A DNA stretch of 64,000 nt from Hippopus hippopus (GCA_946811185.2 OX328109.1:29620129-29684128); one strand, 5' to 3'. Positions 31,978 to 43,010 are shown, counted from the stretch's first letter. The notes: generated by a model not told the origin, from the sequence alone. Numbers and translations are program-made.

Positions 31978-33173
31978 TGTCGCTCTTACATCTACAATCA
32001 TAGGATTGAAGTTTTAAATGAATTAGCTTAGTGGAATAGTTATTCTTCTGGTAACGAACAAAACTATTTTGAAATTTATTTCTCGATGTTATTTCAATTG
32101 TACCACTACCTAATCAACGAGTTGTAATAGATAAGTATAAAAAAGAAATAATAAATCAAGACAGTTGAAATATGCCAAAATTCTCTTCTACTAAGTGGTA
32201 GAAGGAAGAGGGAACGTTGCAATGTGTAAAGGAAATCATTCGAGTACAGTTCTAAGGCTGTTTCTATCAAATATAGGACACCGTCGATCATTTAACGGTC
32301 TACAAATCCTGCGCTGTCTGATCTTGATCTACACCACCAGTGTCAGCATTTTACATGTCTCCTTCAGCTTTGAAAGAATTAAAAGCCTTGATCTGCCTTA
32401 GAAATCGTATCCTCTCTTTAACGTTCACAAACAACATTAAATCCAGCACACATCCTGAATTTGCTGTTCACTTGATCTTCATTTATTCTCCTACGTGCTT
32501 TTTTTTCACAATGTCAAATTTGTTTCTTTCATCAACAACAACGTTAAAAGATTGTCTGAATTGCCTCCTGCCTTCCTATCCTCCATATCATGCAGTAAAC
32601 ATTTTTGATCGTCTGCAAAATACAGGGTCAGTCCATTTCCTAAATATTGAGGCATGTAAGGCGTACATTTTAAAAGGAAATACCAACGTGGACAAAAATT
32701 GTTTAACTGTCTTCTCCCGTGTTTTTCCCTGTAATTATGTATGAGATAAGAGATGCTGACTATGAAAATGCAGCATAAATTAAACATTTATAACTGCGTA
32801 CAAACTTTACACAAAAATTTAGTGCGCCAACCTTTTATTTGAGAAAAGAATTGTGTGTTCCATCCATGTACAGGGACAAAGGGTTAATTTGGTGCCTCTT
32901 TGATGATGGTATCGCACCGTTGTGGTCTGACATATTTTTTTACCCGGCTTGCAGCTTGAGGTTAACAAGCACCTGTCATAAACATGTCATGTACAATGTT
33001 ACTCTTTTGTTTTCACGACCATATTGAACCCGCCTATAATGTAAATGGAATTTGGAATTTTACACAGGTTAAATGGGTAAGTCGAACGTCATATTGTTTT
33101 TTTTTTAGTTTCCTCATTCATACGATCTTAAAAAAAAAAAATGCATAATCTGCTTGTCGAATTTCTTTTCTAA

Positions 33174-33175
<2 letters not shown>
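31978..33175. other. Intergenic with small family A trace
   Basis: GCGCTGTCTGATCTTGATCT near 32310 is a family A remnant. The 134-codon frame at 32340-32744 plus has no recognisable domain and overlaps other equally long frames. Confidence 0.5.

Positions 33176-33176
<1 letters not shown>

Positions 33177-33237
<61 letters not shown>
33177..33237. repeat. (CT)n microsatellite
   Basis: This is an uninterrupted run of about 30 CT units. Confidence 0.98.
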
Positions 33238-33239
<2 letters not shown>

Positions 33240-33305
33240 GAAAGAGATGGATAATCAACAGTGAATTTACCATTTATTTCTTGCTTCATTTAAATTTCTG
33301 TGGGG

Positions 33306-33478
33306 ACCCAAGGCTGCTGAGCGCGACTCAATGACCTTTTGTGAACAGTGTATATTAAGATCAGACTGCACAAAACGTGCAATCTGATCTTATGTACAGT
33401 GTCCAATCGGAAACATCTATTTTTGTTTCTCCAAAAAATAGCACAATTCAAAATTTTGCAATCGGCATGAAGGTTTAT
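33306..33478 (+). mobile_element. Family A MITE, truncated at both ends
   Basis: GGCTGCTGAGCGCGACTCAA, then ATTAAGATCAGACTGCACAA facing GTGCAATCTGATCTT, then the non-palindromic half up to CGGCATGAAGGTTT. Confidence 0.8.
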
Positions 33479-33972
33479 TCAACCTTTTGAGGATTAATGG
33501 TAGATCTGATATTAAGCCACGCCATTCGGTTCAGACAGACAGACAGACAGCAGACTGACGAATAAATAGTCATCTCCTGGCTCGAAATAGTGCTTAAACT
33601 CGGCACCCGGCATACAATAGGGGTTTTTGTGGTGAAAAGAGTCGTCTCCCGACATGAGGGAGGATAAGGCTGAGAGAGAAAAAAAGTCAGCATAAGAGCA
33701 AATTAACAGTACACAGAAGCCGAAATAAGTGTGGCATCACATCCGGTTTATCGAACATTTCACAAACTCGCACAGGTGTGCAAACCACATCTTCGCTTAT
33801 AACTCTCTTTTTTCATAGACATTGAAATACGGTTTTTCTCTTTTAAGATGGTTTTCATTTAAGGATTCATATATCCAAAAAGAGATTTTGTCTGTAGTTT
33901 GCCTTTAAGTCAAAACTACCGAGTTCATCCAAATGATGAATTTTCTATTTATAGATATCGAGAAACGGATAA
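33479..33972. other. Intergenic, nothing recognised
   Basis: There is a short CAGA repeat at about 33531-33550 and nothing else. Confidence 0.5.
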
Positions 33973-34187
33973 AACTATCACGATAATTTTATCTCGCATG
34001 TCAGCTTCGAGCACGGTGGAGAAATTTTGCGATAAAATATTAAGTTTATCGTGATATTTTTATCATGAAACTTTTCACGATCTTGATAAGATTTCCAGGA
34101 AACTTTTAATTTATCGCGATAATTTACTAAAATTATCATGATAGCTATCTCGTATCTCGTGGCAGAAATATGCCACCATACCTTAGC
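33973..34187. mobile_element. Family F element, longer copy
   Basis: It is built of repeated inverted ATCGTGATA/TATCACGAT units and ends GGCAGAAATATGCCACCATA. This end is the reverse of the start of the copy at 30793. Confidence 0.75.
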
Positions 34188-34744
34188 ACCTTGAAACATA
34201 CATGAATCGATATCATTTCGGCTCACTATATATCGCCGAGGTTGCGATTATCGTTGCCTGTTACAGGAAGTGAGTTCAAACGTTACTCGGGTGTTATCGC
34301 AATAACCTACTAATAATCATCAAACGTCACAACTATGTCATGAAAGGTCTCTGAGTTTATCTCGCTATGGAAGCAATGAAGGGCCATCTTTTTTCTAAAT
34401 TATAAAGTATTTTTTCGATACCATTTCGTTGCAATTATCGTTACCTATCAATCCTTTACTAATAATTACTCTGATGTTATCGCTATAACCTTACAGTAAA
34501 GTTGCGGAAGCGAATTTCGCCAGTAATCGAATTCCGCCGACTTTGTTACCGGACGATATTTTCATATCCGTTGCATCATCTGCTCTCAAAAACAAATGAT
34601 TTCATATCGGAAAAGGTTATTTGAGCCGTCATTTCGCTCCAATGAAAGAAAAATATCTATCAATTGGAAAAATATTCATCGGCAACCTATCGCAGGCTTT
34701 TCCCCACCATCATTTGTTAGCACTTCAGGTACCTCCTTGAATTG
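34188..34744. other. Intergenic, nothing recognised
   Basis: It contains a weak repeated phrase ACTCTGATGTTATCGCTATAA / ACTCGGGTGTTATCGCAATAA (34284 and 34470). Confidence 0.45.
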
Positions 34745-34965
34745 CACTTTTAAAAGGAATTTTTTAGATTTGTCCCAATCCAAAGCGTTAGCAGAAGACA
34801 ATTTAAAAGTAACTGAAATGGAGATAAATGATTAAGAAAGGGTAAAAAACATTTGGGAAAAAGGAGAAAATACTGGTTAAGAATTTCTCCTTTTCCCTTA
34901 ATGTTTTCAAAGGGCTTTCTTCTTTTGGGTCGTTAAAACCCGGGATTGTGTGATGAAGGTTTAAA
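34745..34965 (+). mobile_element. Family B MITE
   Basis: TTGTCCCAATCCAAAGCGTT and GCAGAAGACAATTTAAAAGT lead into GGAGAAAATACTGGTTAAGA facing ATTTCTCCTTTTCCC. It ends GTGTGATGAAGGTTTAA. Confidence 0.8.
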
Positions 34966-35110
34966 GCAATAGACACTGACAGGTTAATTTTATAATATAG
35001 AACAACAATATCAGTAAATCAGAAAACATTAGTTTAATGACTAGAGGTTAGTACACAAAAGACAGTGCAATAATGTACTAATTATTACATATAAAGTTTT
35101 CTTTTTTCTT

Positions 35111-35340
35111 TTTAACGGTTTACCAAATAATCCCGAGTTTTAACGACCGTGACACATAAGCTTTTTGAAAACCGTGTGGGAAAAGGAGAAAATGTTGGTT
35201 ACCAGCAGTTTCTCCTTTTCCCACAAGGTTTTCTACACTTTCACTAACAATAAGCATCATTCCAGTTACATTTGATATGTCGTCCGCAAATGCTTTCAAT
35301 TTGGACCAGTCTAAAATTTTGTTGTTTGGTAAAGAGTTAA
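35111..35340 (-). mobile_element. Family B MITE, full length, left partner of an inverted pair
   Basis: It starts TTTAACGGTTTACCAAATAA. The hairpin GGAAAAGGAGAAAATGTTGG faces AGCAGTTTCTCCTTTTCCCA. It ends GTTTGGTAAAGAGTTAA. The next copy lies 82 bp away in opposite orientation. Confidence 0.9.
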
Positions 35341-35422
35341 ACTAGGTGACGAAGTAGAACAAGGGAAAACTGTATCAACTCTGAGGCATTTGGAAACCTC
35401 ATACCAGTTACAAAAAACAATC

Positions 35423-35652
35423 TTTAACTCTTTACCAAACGACAAAATTTTGGACTTGACTAAATTGAAAGCATTTGCAGACGATAATTTAAATGTTGCT
35501 AAAATAATGATTTTTGGACTTGATTGGTTAGAAAACATTGTGGGAAAAGGAGAAAATGCTGGTTAACAGCATTTTCTCCTTTTCCCATGATGTTTTCAAA
35601 AGCTTTCTCCTTCTGGGTCGTTAAAAGAAGGGATTGTTTGGTAAAAGGTTAA
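35423..35652 (+). mobile_element. Family B MITE, full length (230 bp), reference copy
   Basis: TTAA at each edge. The left end is TTAACTCTTTACCAAACGAC, followed by GAAAGCATTTGCAGACGATA. The hairpin arms GGAAAAGGAGAAAATGCTGG and CAGCATTTTCTCCTTTTCCC are near perfect. The tail TCTGGGTCGTTAAAAG leads to GTTTGGTAAAAGGTTAA. No open frame is present. TTAA-bounded ends with CYCTTTACC resemble piggyBac-type ends. Confidence 0.95.
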
Positions 35653-35836
35653 GTCGTAGCATGATGATACATTTTTTACTCACTGAATCTGTTCTTTTCA
35701 CTTTTTTGCACTCTGTAAGTTCAAATTTCTTGTCAAAGATAAACACTTTTCTAAAGCGTTTCTTATCGTGTAAGTAAACATGCAAGTATAGAAAGGGTCG
35801 AATGAAACAGTCTTAAAGGGGGACAGTGAATTTGGT

Positions 35837-36065
35837 TAACTCTTTACCAGACAACAAAATTTTAGGCTGGTTCATACTGAAAGCCTTTGCAGACGACAAA
35901 TGAACTGTGGCTCAGATGATAAGATTTTTCTTTGAAAGGATAGAAAATATTAGCACTGCGGGAAAAATGAAATTCTGTTTACCAGCATTTTTCCCTTTTC
36001 CACAATGTTTTCAAAAGCCTTCTTTATGGTGGTCGTTAAAAGACTGTTTAAGGCAAAAGGCTCAA
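35837..36065 (+). mobile_element. Family B MITE, full length
   Basis: It runs from GGTTAACTCTTTACCAGACA to CAAAAGGCTCAA. The hairpin is partly eroded (AAATTCTGTTTACCAGCATT). Confidence 0.85.
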
Positions 36066-37191
36066 CAGGGAAGTAGAATGTTTTATATCAGGGTGATAGA
36101 GTTATGTGTGACACGCCGAGTAGAATATTTGCACGCAAACACATCGGCTTGGAATGGGGGGTGTAGGGGGAGGGGCGATGGCAAGAATGGCAATAGTCCG
36201 CGGACTGGGGCAAATGCCCGTATCCCGTTGTCAGTAGCGCATTAAAGTTATGTTTTTCTTGTAATTTTTCAATCAATATCTTGTATGGCCACCTCTGCTG
36301 TCGATACAGGCAATTATTCGACGTCGCAAAGACCTTACATAACGTAAAATCATTGCATCAGGAATGTTATTCCATTCCTGAACGAGAGCGGTGGCCAAAA
36401 CCTAACTTTAATGTTACCTTAGTCTTTGAGTACTTTTGCAACTTTGATTTTAGTACCACCTTCATTTAAACTGCAAAAACCTAACTTAAACTTTCTACTA
36501 GTCAAATTCTGATTGGCCTGGCATTTTCTACAGGCTCTGAACTAAAGTATGATACCAAATTTGTTGGTCTTCAGTAAAACATGCGACGAGAAATAAAAGA
36601 AAATTAAGTGCACACTTATTTCTGGAACTGAGTACATATATAAGCAAACCTCATGTACCTTATCAATGACATCTTGTACAGTCTATTACTTTGTTTGTAG
36701 ACATGATCAACTCGGGATGGTAGCGATTCTGTGCTTTTTGTCAAAATTGTCATATATGACAGTATTAAGATTCCTAACAGTAATAAATTATTTTCTGTGA
36801 GGCAGTATTTGGCAACTGTGGGGTTTTTTGTTTACATTGAGTCCGGCTCAATCTGGATGTCTATAGACTAGCTTCGCTAGTCTAAAAATGAAGTGTTAAT
36901 GTGATTAACAGTGCCAATTAGCTCAAGCGCGGAACAGTATTTCGAAAAAACACGGGATGAGATCGAAAAGAACAAGAACACATTCTAAAAATAGCAACAA
37001 TCTCACGCTTAAAATAATCAAAGTGCCGCAAACACGTTGAAGAAGTTCCGCATCGACGCATTCGGTACCTCGGGCGAGTTTAACTTTTTTGAAGCGCATT
37101 AGCCGAAAATAGACGGTCTTTAAGAACTATCTGAAATTTTGATCTTGGATCTATACCATGCACTTGTTTAGTCTATAAGGTAAAAATGTAT
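36066..37191. other. Intergenic, nothing recognised
   Basis: Only short frames; no repeat of the window's families. Confidence 0.5.
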
Positions 37192-37446
37192 TAGTCATGC
37201 TTTTTTAAAAGGGGGCTTAATACATCAGCAAAAAGTATCGACCTAGGTCAGCCTGCGCAGTCCGAGCAGGCTGACCTAGGGCCGAAACTTTATTGCTTTT
37301 GGGAAATTTTCTGCATGTCAAAGGACCAGTGTACCTCGTGATTCAGTCTGTTGTTTGGCTAAATGGACTTTATGGATCCATAGTCATGTGATTACTTGCT
37401 TGATATCATGGATCACGGAGATGCATTAAATGCCATCTTTTGCCTC
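37192..37446 (+). mobile_element. Family C MITE, full length
   Basis: It has TAGTCATGCTTTTTTAAAAG at the left, the core GTCAGCCTGCGCAGTCCGAG, and GATCCATAGTCATGTGATTA before a worn right end. Confidence 0.85.
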
Positions 37447-38027
37447 TTTTCTCTCCCAAGGCTAAACATTGTTTCGATTATGTTTCTGTGAGAAAAGAGC
37501 CTGTGGGTTAAAAAGAGTGTTGTGCGAACCTTGGAAAAAGGAACTCCAGAAACGGATGTAAAGGTGCACTGGCCACCATAATATTATACTGCAGAAACAA
37601 TGCTGAAAAATTCGTTAACCAATTACCTAACAAAAACAAACAAACCACGCACAAAACCCGATCATACCCTGTCTCATATTATTAAGCCAAGCCGTTGCAA
37701 GAGATATTTGTTCATTATTTGGACAAATTATTAGGGCAGCAGATGCTCTATTCCGACAAGGACAAAGAAGACTTTGATACCCCATCAAATTAATTATAGG
37801 GCTGGTCCCTACTTGTCCCTGCTGGTCCCTTCTCTTCCAACACCAACTCAGCAGGGATCGGACCTGGGAATGCTAGATTATAAATTCAATCTATCCACCA
37901 TCGAGTCAGAAAAGGTAATTTTTCAAAGATTGGTTTTAAAAAAATGTTGTAAAAAAAGTAAAAGACTGGCTTTTTGTATTAACATTTTCAAACTCATTTT
38001 TATCCAAGTTTAATATTTTGTTATGAA
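37447..38027. other. Intergenic, nothing recognised
   Basis: There is a 79-codon frame without domain, and a GGTCCCTACTTGTCCCTGCT local repeat. Confidence 0.5.
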
Positions 38028-38294
38028 ATATGGCCTGCAACATGCGGAAAGAGGATCGGACATTTGCGTAAAGTGTCGTCTCGGATCAGCCTGCGCAGTC
38101 CGCGCAGGCTAATCCGAGACGGCACTTTACCACTACATTAGATTTTGTGCAAAAGTAGACATGCGCAATACAGAAAATTACATAAAAACGGAAAGTGTCG
38201 TTTCGGATTAGCCTGCGCGGACTGCGCAGGCTGATCCGAGACGACACTTTACGCAAATGTCCGAATGCCCCTTTTCGCATGTTGCAAGCCATAT
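38028..38294 (+). mobile_element. Family D MITE, full length, reference copy
   Basis: It runs from ATATGGCCTGCAACATGCGG to TTCGCATGTTGCAAGCCATA. Hairpin 1 is CGGATCAGCCTGCGCAGTCC with its complement, and hairpin 2 is CGGATTAGCCTGCGCGGACT with its complement. Both sit inside AAAGTGTCGT arms, separated by about 75 bp. It abuts a family C copy. Confidence 0.93.
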
Positions 38295-38295
38295 T

Positions 38296-38555
38296 TGAGT
38301 CATGCTCTGGCAAAAGAGGGTTTATGTATCTCCGTGATACATTATACCAAGCAAGTCATCACATAGCTATAGATTTATAAAATCCATGTTGTCTAACAAC
38401 CGACTGAATACTGAGGTAGAATGGTTATTTGAAATGCTGAAAATTGACCAAAAGCAAAAGGTTTCGATCCAGGTTAGCCTACGCGAACTGCACAGGCTGT
38501 TCTGGGTCAACACTTTTTGCAGATGCATTAAACCCCATTTTCACAGAGCATTGCC
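38296..38555 (-). mobile_element. Family C MITE
   Basis: It starts TTGAGTCATGCTCTGGCAAA, contains CATCACATAGCTATAGATTT and a core CAGGTTAGCCTACGCGAACT, and ends CACAGAGCATTGCC. Confidence 0.85.
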
Positions 38556-38586
38556 TATATCCATTTTTGAACTACATGGGTGATTG

Positions 38587-38798
38587 TTAACCCTTAGGCT
38601 GCTAAGCGCGACTTTAGGACCTTTTGCGTACAGTGTAGACCAAGATCAGACTTCACAGAACGTGCAGTCTGATCTTGGATCTCAACTGTCCGATAAGGAG
38701 ATATCTTTCCACCGGAAACAGTTTTGAAATAGAAAAATTATGTTTTTTACTATCGACTTGAAAATTTTATTTCACTTCTTTAGTAGGATAGAGGTTAA
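38587..38798 (+). mobile_element. Family A MITE, full length (212 bp), reference copy
   Basis: It starts TTAACCCTTAGGCTGCTAAG. The palindrome CAAGATCAGACTTCACAGAA faces GTGCAGTCTGATCTTGGATC. The right half has TTTTTACTATCGACTTGAAA and ends TAGTAGGATAGAGGTTAA. It has exactly the length of the copy at 27508-27719. Confidence 0.92.
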
Positions 38799-38885
38799 AG
38801 GAATATAGCGTGGATCATTATTTCAAAAAGCAGTTTTATTACTAAAGTAGTTCTAACGTAACAATCTAAGATCTCAACTATAGTT

Positions 38886-39400
38886 CACCTCTTTATCAAA
38901 CGATAAATACTTAGACGAATTGGAAGGATTTGCAAATGACAAAATTAAATGTGCACCAAATTACCCATTATTTCTTTCTTAGATTTTACCACGCTTTCGT
39001 TGCACTGTGTTTATAGTGCCGAATTCACGTGTCATGTTAGAATCTAAGTTATTCTATGTAGAGTGACGTCATTCTATATAGAGTGACGTCATTCTGTATA
39101 AAGTAAGTAAGTGAGTTATTCAATGGAATATAATCTGCATCCGCGTTTTTACTCTAAGTATGAACTTGTTTTCCTTTCATTAAGAGTTGGTCATGTTAGA
39201 ATCGAAATAATCTTCTTTTTATCGTGGTTTATCGTTCAATAAACCACGTTGTGAGTTATGAGGCGCAATAAATAAACCACTCGGGCTCGTGGATTATTTA
39301 TTGTGCCTCATAACTCACAACTTTTTTTTTCTTTTGCTACAATGTTTTCAAAATCTCGCCTCCGGATCTTTAAAGCTTGGCATTGTTTTGAAATGATTAA
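38886..39400 (+). mobile_element. Family B MITE split by a family E piece
   Basis: The left end (CCTCTTTATCAAACGATAAA, GGATTTGCAAATGACAAAAT) and the right end (GCTACAATGTTTTCAAAATC to GAAATGATTAA) belong to one B element. The hairpin region is replaced by family E sequence at 38981-39320. Confidence 0.8.
38981..39320 (-). mobile_element. Family E end block and hairpin, nested in family B
   Basis: AGATTTTACCACGCTTTCGT, GCCGAATTCACGTGTCATG, two TGACGTCA sites (39064, 39084), the AAAAACGCGGATGC block read on the other strand, and the CGTGGTTTATCGTTCAATAA hairpin. It matches the blocks spread over 866-2830. Confidence 0.85.
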
Positions 39401-39462
39401 GGAGATACATTCAGAGATCTTGTATGTTTGATAGATAGATCTCGTATATGAGCGTATAAGAA

Positions 39463-39841
39463 TTAAGGATAGGGCACCCTAATGGAAAACAGCTATTTCC
39501 ACTATACTATTATCCTACAAAATTTGCTATGATCAAAAATGAGTATTATTGTACTACTTTAACCGAGCCACTTTTTCCTTTTTTTTTTTTTTCTTAGAAT
39601 TATCATTTATAGATCTAAGTCTAAAACCGGTACATTCTCATTACAAAGGGAGATAATAATTACCTCCCTTTTCAGGAAACTAACAAAAGTATCAACAAAT
39701 AATTTCAAGATAGACATCATAGGAATTTCTGGTCGGTTAAAAATGTGCAAAGGTATTATATCCGTATAAATCCTTATTTATCAACTAACAAGAAATTTTA
39801 TTCCATGTTGCACTAGAAGCGTTAGGGTGCCCTATCCTTAA
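39463..39841. mobile_element. Family K MITE with TTAA target site
   Basis: TTAA-flanked ends read GGATAGGGCACCCTAA on both sides, then a shared TTC-GTGCAACAT motif. The body is 371 bp and non-coding. The same ends bound the larger element at 44087-46022. Target TTAA suggests a piggyBac-like origin. Confidence 0.85.
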
Positions 39842-40054
39842 TGCCTTTAGCCAAACCACTACCTCCTTTCTGGCCAGTTGCTGATCCCTTTCTGGCCTTA
39901 AGGTTAAAAGAGAAATATCATTTTAATTCCGATGTTGTTTTAAAAAGTTTTATATGTGCATTTGCAATTGAAAAAAAAATGAGAGTGAGAGAGAGAAAAA
40001 TTTTGCGTTTCAAAGGTTTTTCCAATAATCTCGGTACATGTATCTCCCTTTCAA

Positions 40055-40223
40055 TCTTTAGTAAACACAATTTTAGACTGGCCCAAATTTTCAGTCGACA
40101 AATTAAATGTTAGTGACTTGATAAAATGCTGGCAACAAGCATTTTTTCCTTTGCTCGCAATGCTTTTTAATTGCTTTCCTTCTCAGGGTCGTTTAAACAC
40201 GCTACTGTGCGGAAAACTGTTAA
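40055..40223 (+). mobile_element. Family B MITE, degraded
   Basis: TCTTTAGTAAACACAATTTT, TTCAGTCGACAAATTAAATG, AAATGCTGGCAACAAGCATT, then TCAGGGTCGTTTAAACACGC and an end AAAACTGTTAAC. Confidence 0.75.
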
Positions 40224-40239
40224 CAATACCAAGTTAGAC

Positions 40240-40407
40240 TCGTCGATAGTGAGGGCATTTTAAGGACGACAATTCCATGGGAGAATTGATCTTTCGGAAA
40301 GGGTAGAAGACGTTGTGTGAAAGCTTTTTTCTTCTTTTCAAGCAATGTTTTCAAAAGCCTTTATCATCAGGGTCATGAAATCACGGAATGTTTGACAAAA
40401 GGGTGAG
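40240..40407 (+). mobile_element. Family B MITE, degraded
   Basis: GGGTAGAAGACGTTGTGTGA leads to a shortened hairpin, then AAGCAATGTTTTCAAAAGCC and GTTTGACAAAAGGGTGAG. Confidence 0.65.
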
Positions 40408-41145
40408 ATATGATCACACACAAAAAAAGATAAACACTCTTTTAGAATTTTAAAAAGCACAGAATTATCAAACCTTTGATCTGAATATCCGACTTGTAAA
40501 CTCCATTTTTTCTCTCGTCTGATTTTATCCCAGATAAATCTTGATATCCTCAAAACCTTGAAAATATATTTAAACCCTCAACCTTTCAATAATCGTGATT
40601 ACTAAAAAAAAAAAACTCTTTTCCCTCCGCTTTTGACATATAAATTTGTTTTGAACAACATCTGCAGGCTTTTTTATGTAATTTTATTGTACGTTATGGG
40701 ATTTTTATTATAATTATTTTATTATTTTATGCTTTTTTTTTTTTTTTTTTAAATACTTGTACATAAGCCTTTATTATACTGCAAAGAAATTTCTCGTGAT
40801 CTGATTGGATAATATGCCCCGAACATATATATCATGTCCACTGGCAAAACCAACGTAAAAGCAGTTTCCCTTTCGGGAGCCCCGTATACATGACTACACT
40901 TTCAACACGACATCCGAAATGGCGGCGTCGATCAAGATTAATATCAAGATTATGCACCAAACTGCACGTTTTTCCAGGGTTTCAGTGACGTCAGTTCCCA
41001 GTGACGTCATTTTTCATTGAATCGGGGCACTCAGAAGGGAAATTCTACTTCGTCACCGTACTCAATTTTTGAAACAAAAAAAAAAACCAGGTAAATTTCG
41101 CTTAACACACATTGGAATGGTAAAACTTTGCAGTATAATAAATTC
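40408..41145. other. Intergenic, nothing recognised
   Basis: There are a T run at about 40733-40751 and a pair of TGACGTCA sites at 40986 and 41002. No gene is visible. Confidence 0.5.
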
Positions 41146-41352
41146 GTTGTACGGTCAGGTGGCAGGGGACTTGGAAACTTGTTCACGGCTGTGGAGAATA
41201 ATGTCGCCACCTCGCCTTTCGGTCAGGTGGCAGGGGACTTGGAAACTTGTTCATGGCTGTGGAGAATAATGTCGCCACCTCGCCTTTCGTTATTCATTAT
41301 TCTCCACAGCGGTGAACAAGTTTCCAAGTCCCCTGCCACCTGACCGTACAAC
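41146..41352. repeat. 68-bp tandem duplication closed by a 57-bp inverted copy
   Basis: Units at 41153-41220 and 41221-41288 differ at one base. The segment 41296-41352 is the reverse complement of 41146-41202 with one mismatch. The motif includes GGTGGCAGGGGACTTGGAAA. A family C element begins six bases later. Confidence 0.95.
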
Positions 41353-41357
41353 TAATA

Positions 41358-41600
41358 ATGAGCCACGGTCTGGCAAAAGGGGGTTAAATGCATTTACGCG
41401 ATGCATCATACTAAACAAGCCATCAGTCTATCATGGGTCCATAAAATCCATTTTTTCCTAACAACCGACTGAATCGACTGAATGGTCCTTCGACATGCAA
41501 AAAATTGACCGAAAGCAAAAAATTTCGACCCAGGTCGTTCCGAGTTGGGTCGTTACTTTTTGCAGTTGCATTAAGCCCCCTTTTCACAGAGCAGGTCTCA
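41358..41600 (-). mobile_element. Family C MITE
   Basis: It runs from GAGCCACGGTCTGGCAAAAG to CACAGAGCAGGTCTC. The core is reduced to GACCCAGGTCG with a short partner. Confidence 0.85.
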
Positions 41601-41882
41601 TATGCAACGTTTTAGTTATGTTGAATACATGTATCATTATTGTTGTTGTAGTTGCTCTACTCATGGAGAAGAACAATTGTGCAAAATGACTTTGCGATTC
41701 ATCCATATTCTTGAAGTAATTGCTAGGACAAGCTGAATTTGGTCAAAATTCTATTATTTATCCTTCAAGTGTGACCTTGACGTTGGGTGTACTTGAGCCA
41801 GAGTTTTAAATAGGTCGTCCACTTTTAAAGGAGATCAAATGTGCAAAATTATTTCCAAATCCATTGGTAAATGTACAAGTTA

Positions 41883-41953
41883 TTGTAAGATTCCACGTCA
41901 AAAGAAAACACGAGTCACAATTTCGTGTTTTCTTTTCACGTGGAACCTTACAA
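41883..41953. repeat. 71-bp hairpin
   Basis: TTGTAAGATTCCACGTCAAA plus AGAAAACACGA pairs with TCGTGTTTTCTTTTCACGTG plus GAACCTTACAA. The loop is nine bases. It is similar in size to a pre-miRNA. Confidence 0.9.
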
Positions 41954-42018
41954 TTTTAAAAACGGTAAAGTTGCCTATTTCCTGCATATCACTCTTCGTG
42001 TTACAGCCGAAGGATTTG

Positions 42019-42248
42019 ATTAACTCCCTACCAAACGACAAAAGTTTAGACTTGTCCAAGTTGAAAGCATTTGCAGACGACAAAACATAAGTGACTGAAA
42101 AAATGAAATCTGTTATGGGAACGGCAGAAAACATTGTGAGAAAAGGAGAAAATGCTGGTTACCAGCATTTTCTCCTTTTCCCACAATATTTTCAAAAGGC
42201 ATCTTTCACAGGGTCGTTAAAAGTCGGGATTATGCGGCATAGGGTTAA
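42019..42248 (+). mobile_element. Family B MITE, full length (230 bp)
   Basis: It starts ATTAACTCCCTACCAAACGA. It has GAAAGCATTTGCAGACGACA and a complete hairpin with GCTGGTTACCAGC centre. It ends GCATAGGGTTAA. Confidence 0.93.
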
Positions 42249-42252
42249 ACGG

Positions 42253-42314
42253 ATCACCCGAGATTTACCTAATACCAGAATGCATCACCCGAGATTTACC
42301 TAATGCCAGAATGC
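42253..42314 (+). repeat. 31-bp direct repeat, two units
   Basis: ATCACCCGAGATTTACCTAA is repeated at 42253 and 42284 with one base difference per unit. It abuts the end of the family B copy. Confidence 0.95.
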
Positions 42315-43010
42315 CAAATCAGACAGGTAAGTGTTTGAAAAAATGCCACTAGCGGAAGATAATGCAATAACAAACATGGATTATGTGGAGTCGTATTCAA
42401 ATAAGTACCATGACGTCATTATTGATCTCATAAAAATAAACGGAGTTAGGCCTACCGATTGCAAAGCGAGCAACCCGTTATTTTAACGCTAGATTAGCAC
42501 CTTTTACTACACTTATCTCCACGCTGTTTCTTTACGTTTGTAAGAAAAGGTACCTTTGTAGTATTTATCATTGTTTTCTAAATTGAGATGAAAGAAACCT
42601 AAAAAGACCCCTTTAAGATTGTACCCCACATTTAGGTCCTTCGGTTCTCTGCAGTATACGGTTACAGGAACGACGGTAAAATGGGCGACGAGCAATATCC
42701 GTTTTTACATTTTGCTTTTCACTATTTCTATGATTTCTATGAAACCATTTAATTCATGGACTATGTGTAACAAAATTACATTGAGAATATTACAAGAGAC
42801 GTATATTTGTGCAAAAGTTTGAAAAATCCACTACCTTACGGGTGACTAAGTAGGATCAGTGACATTAAGAAGAATTGTTCAATGAAAAACAAACGAGTGC
42901 ACATTTTTTGACGTGGTTTTCAAAACATGAATATTGTGTAGGACTATGGAGCCGTATTTGTTTGGTTATTATCTAACACATTAAACGGGTACAATATTAA
43001 CACAAATATT
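42315..43010. other. Intergenic, nothing recognised
   Basis: No repeat family and no convincing frame. Confidence 0.5.

Noticed and set aside
32340..32744. 134-codon frame
   Set aside because: No recognisable motif, and other frames of similar length overlap it; consistent with chance.
42253..42314. CRISPR-like direct repeat
   Set aside because: Only two adjacent units with no spacers, in a clearly eukaryotic context.
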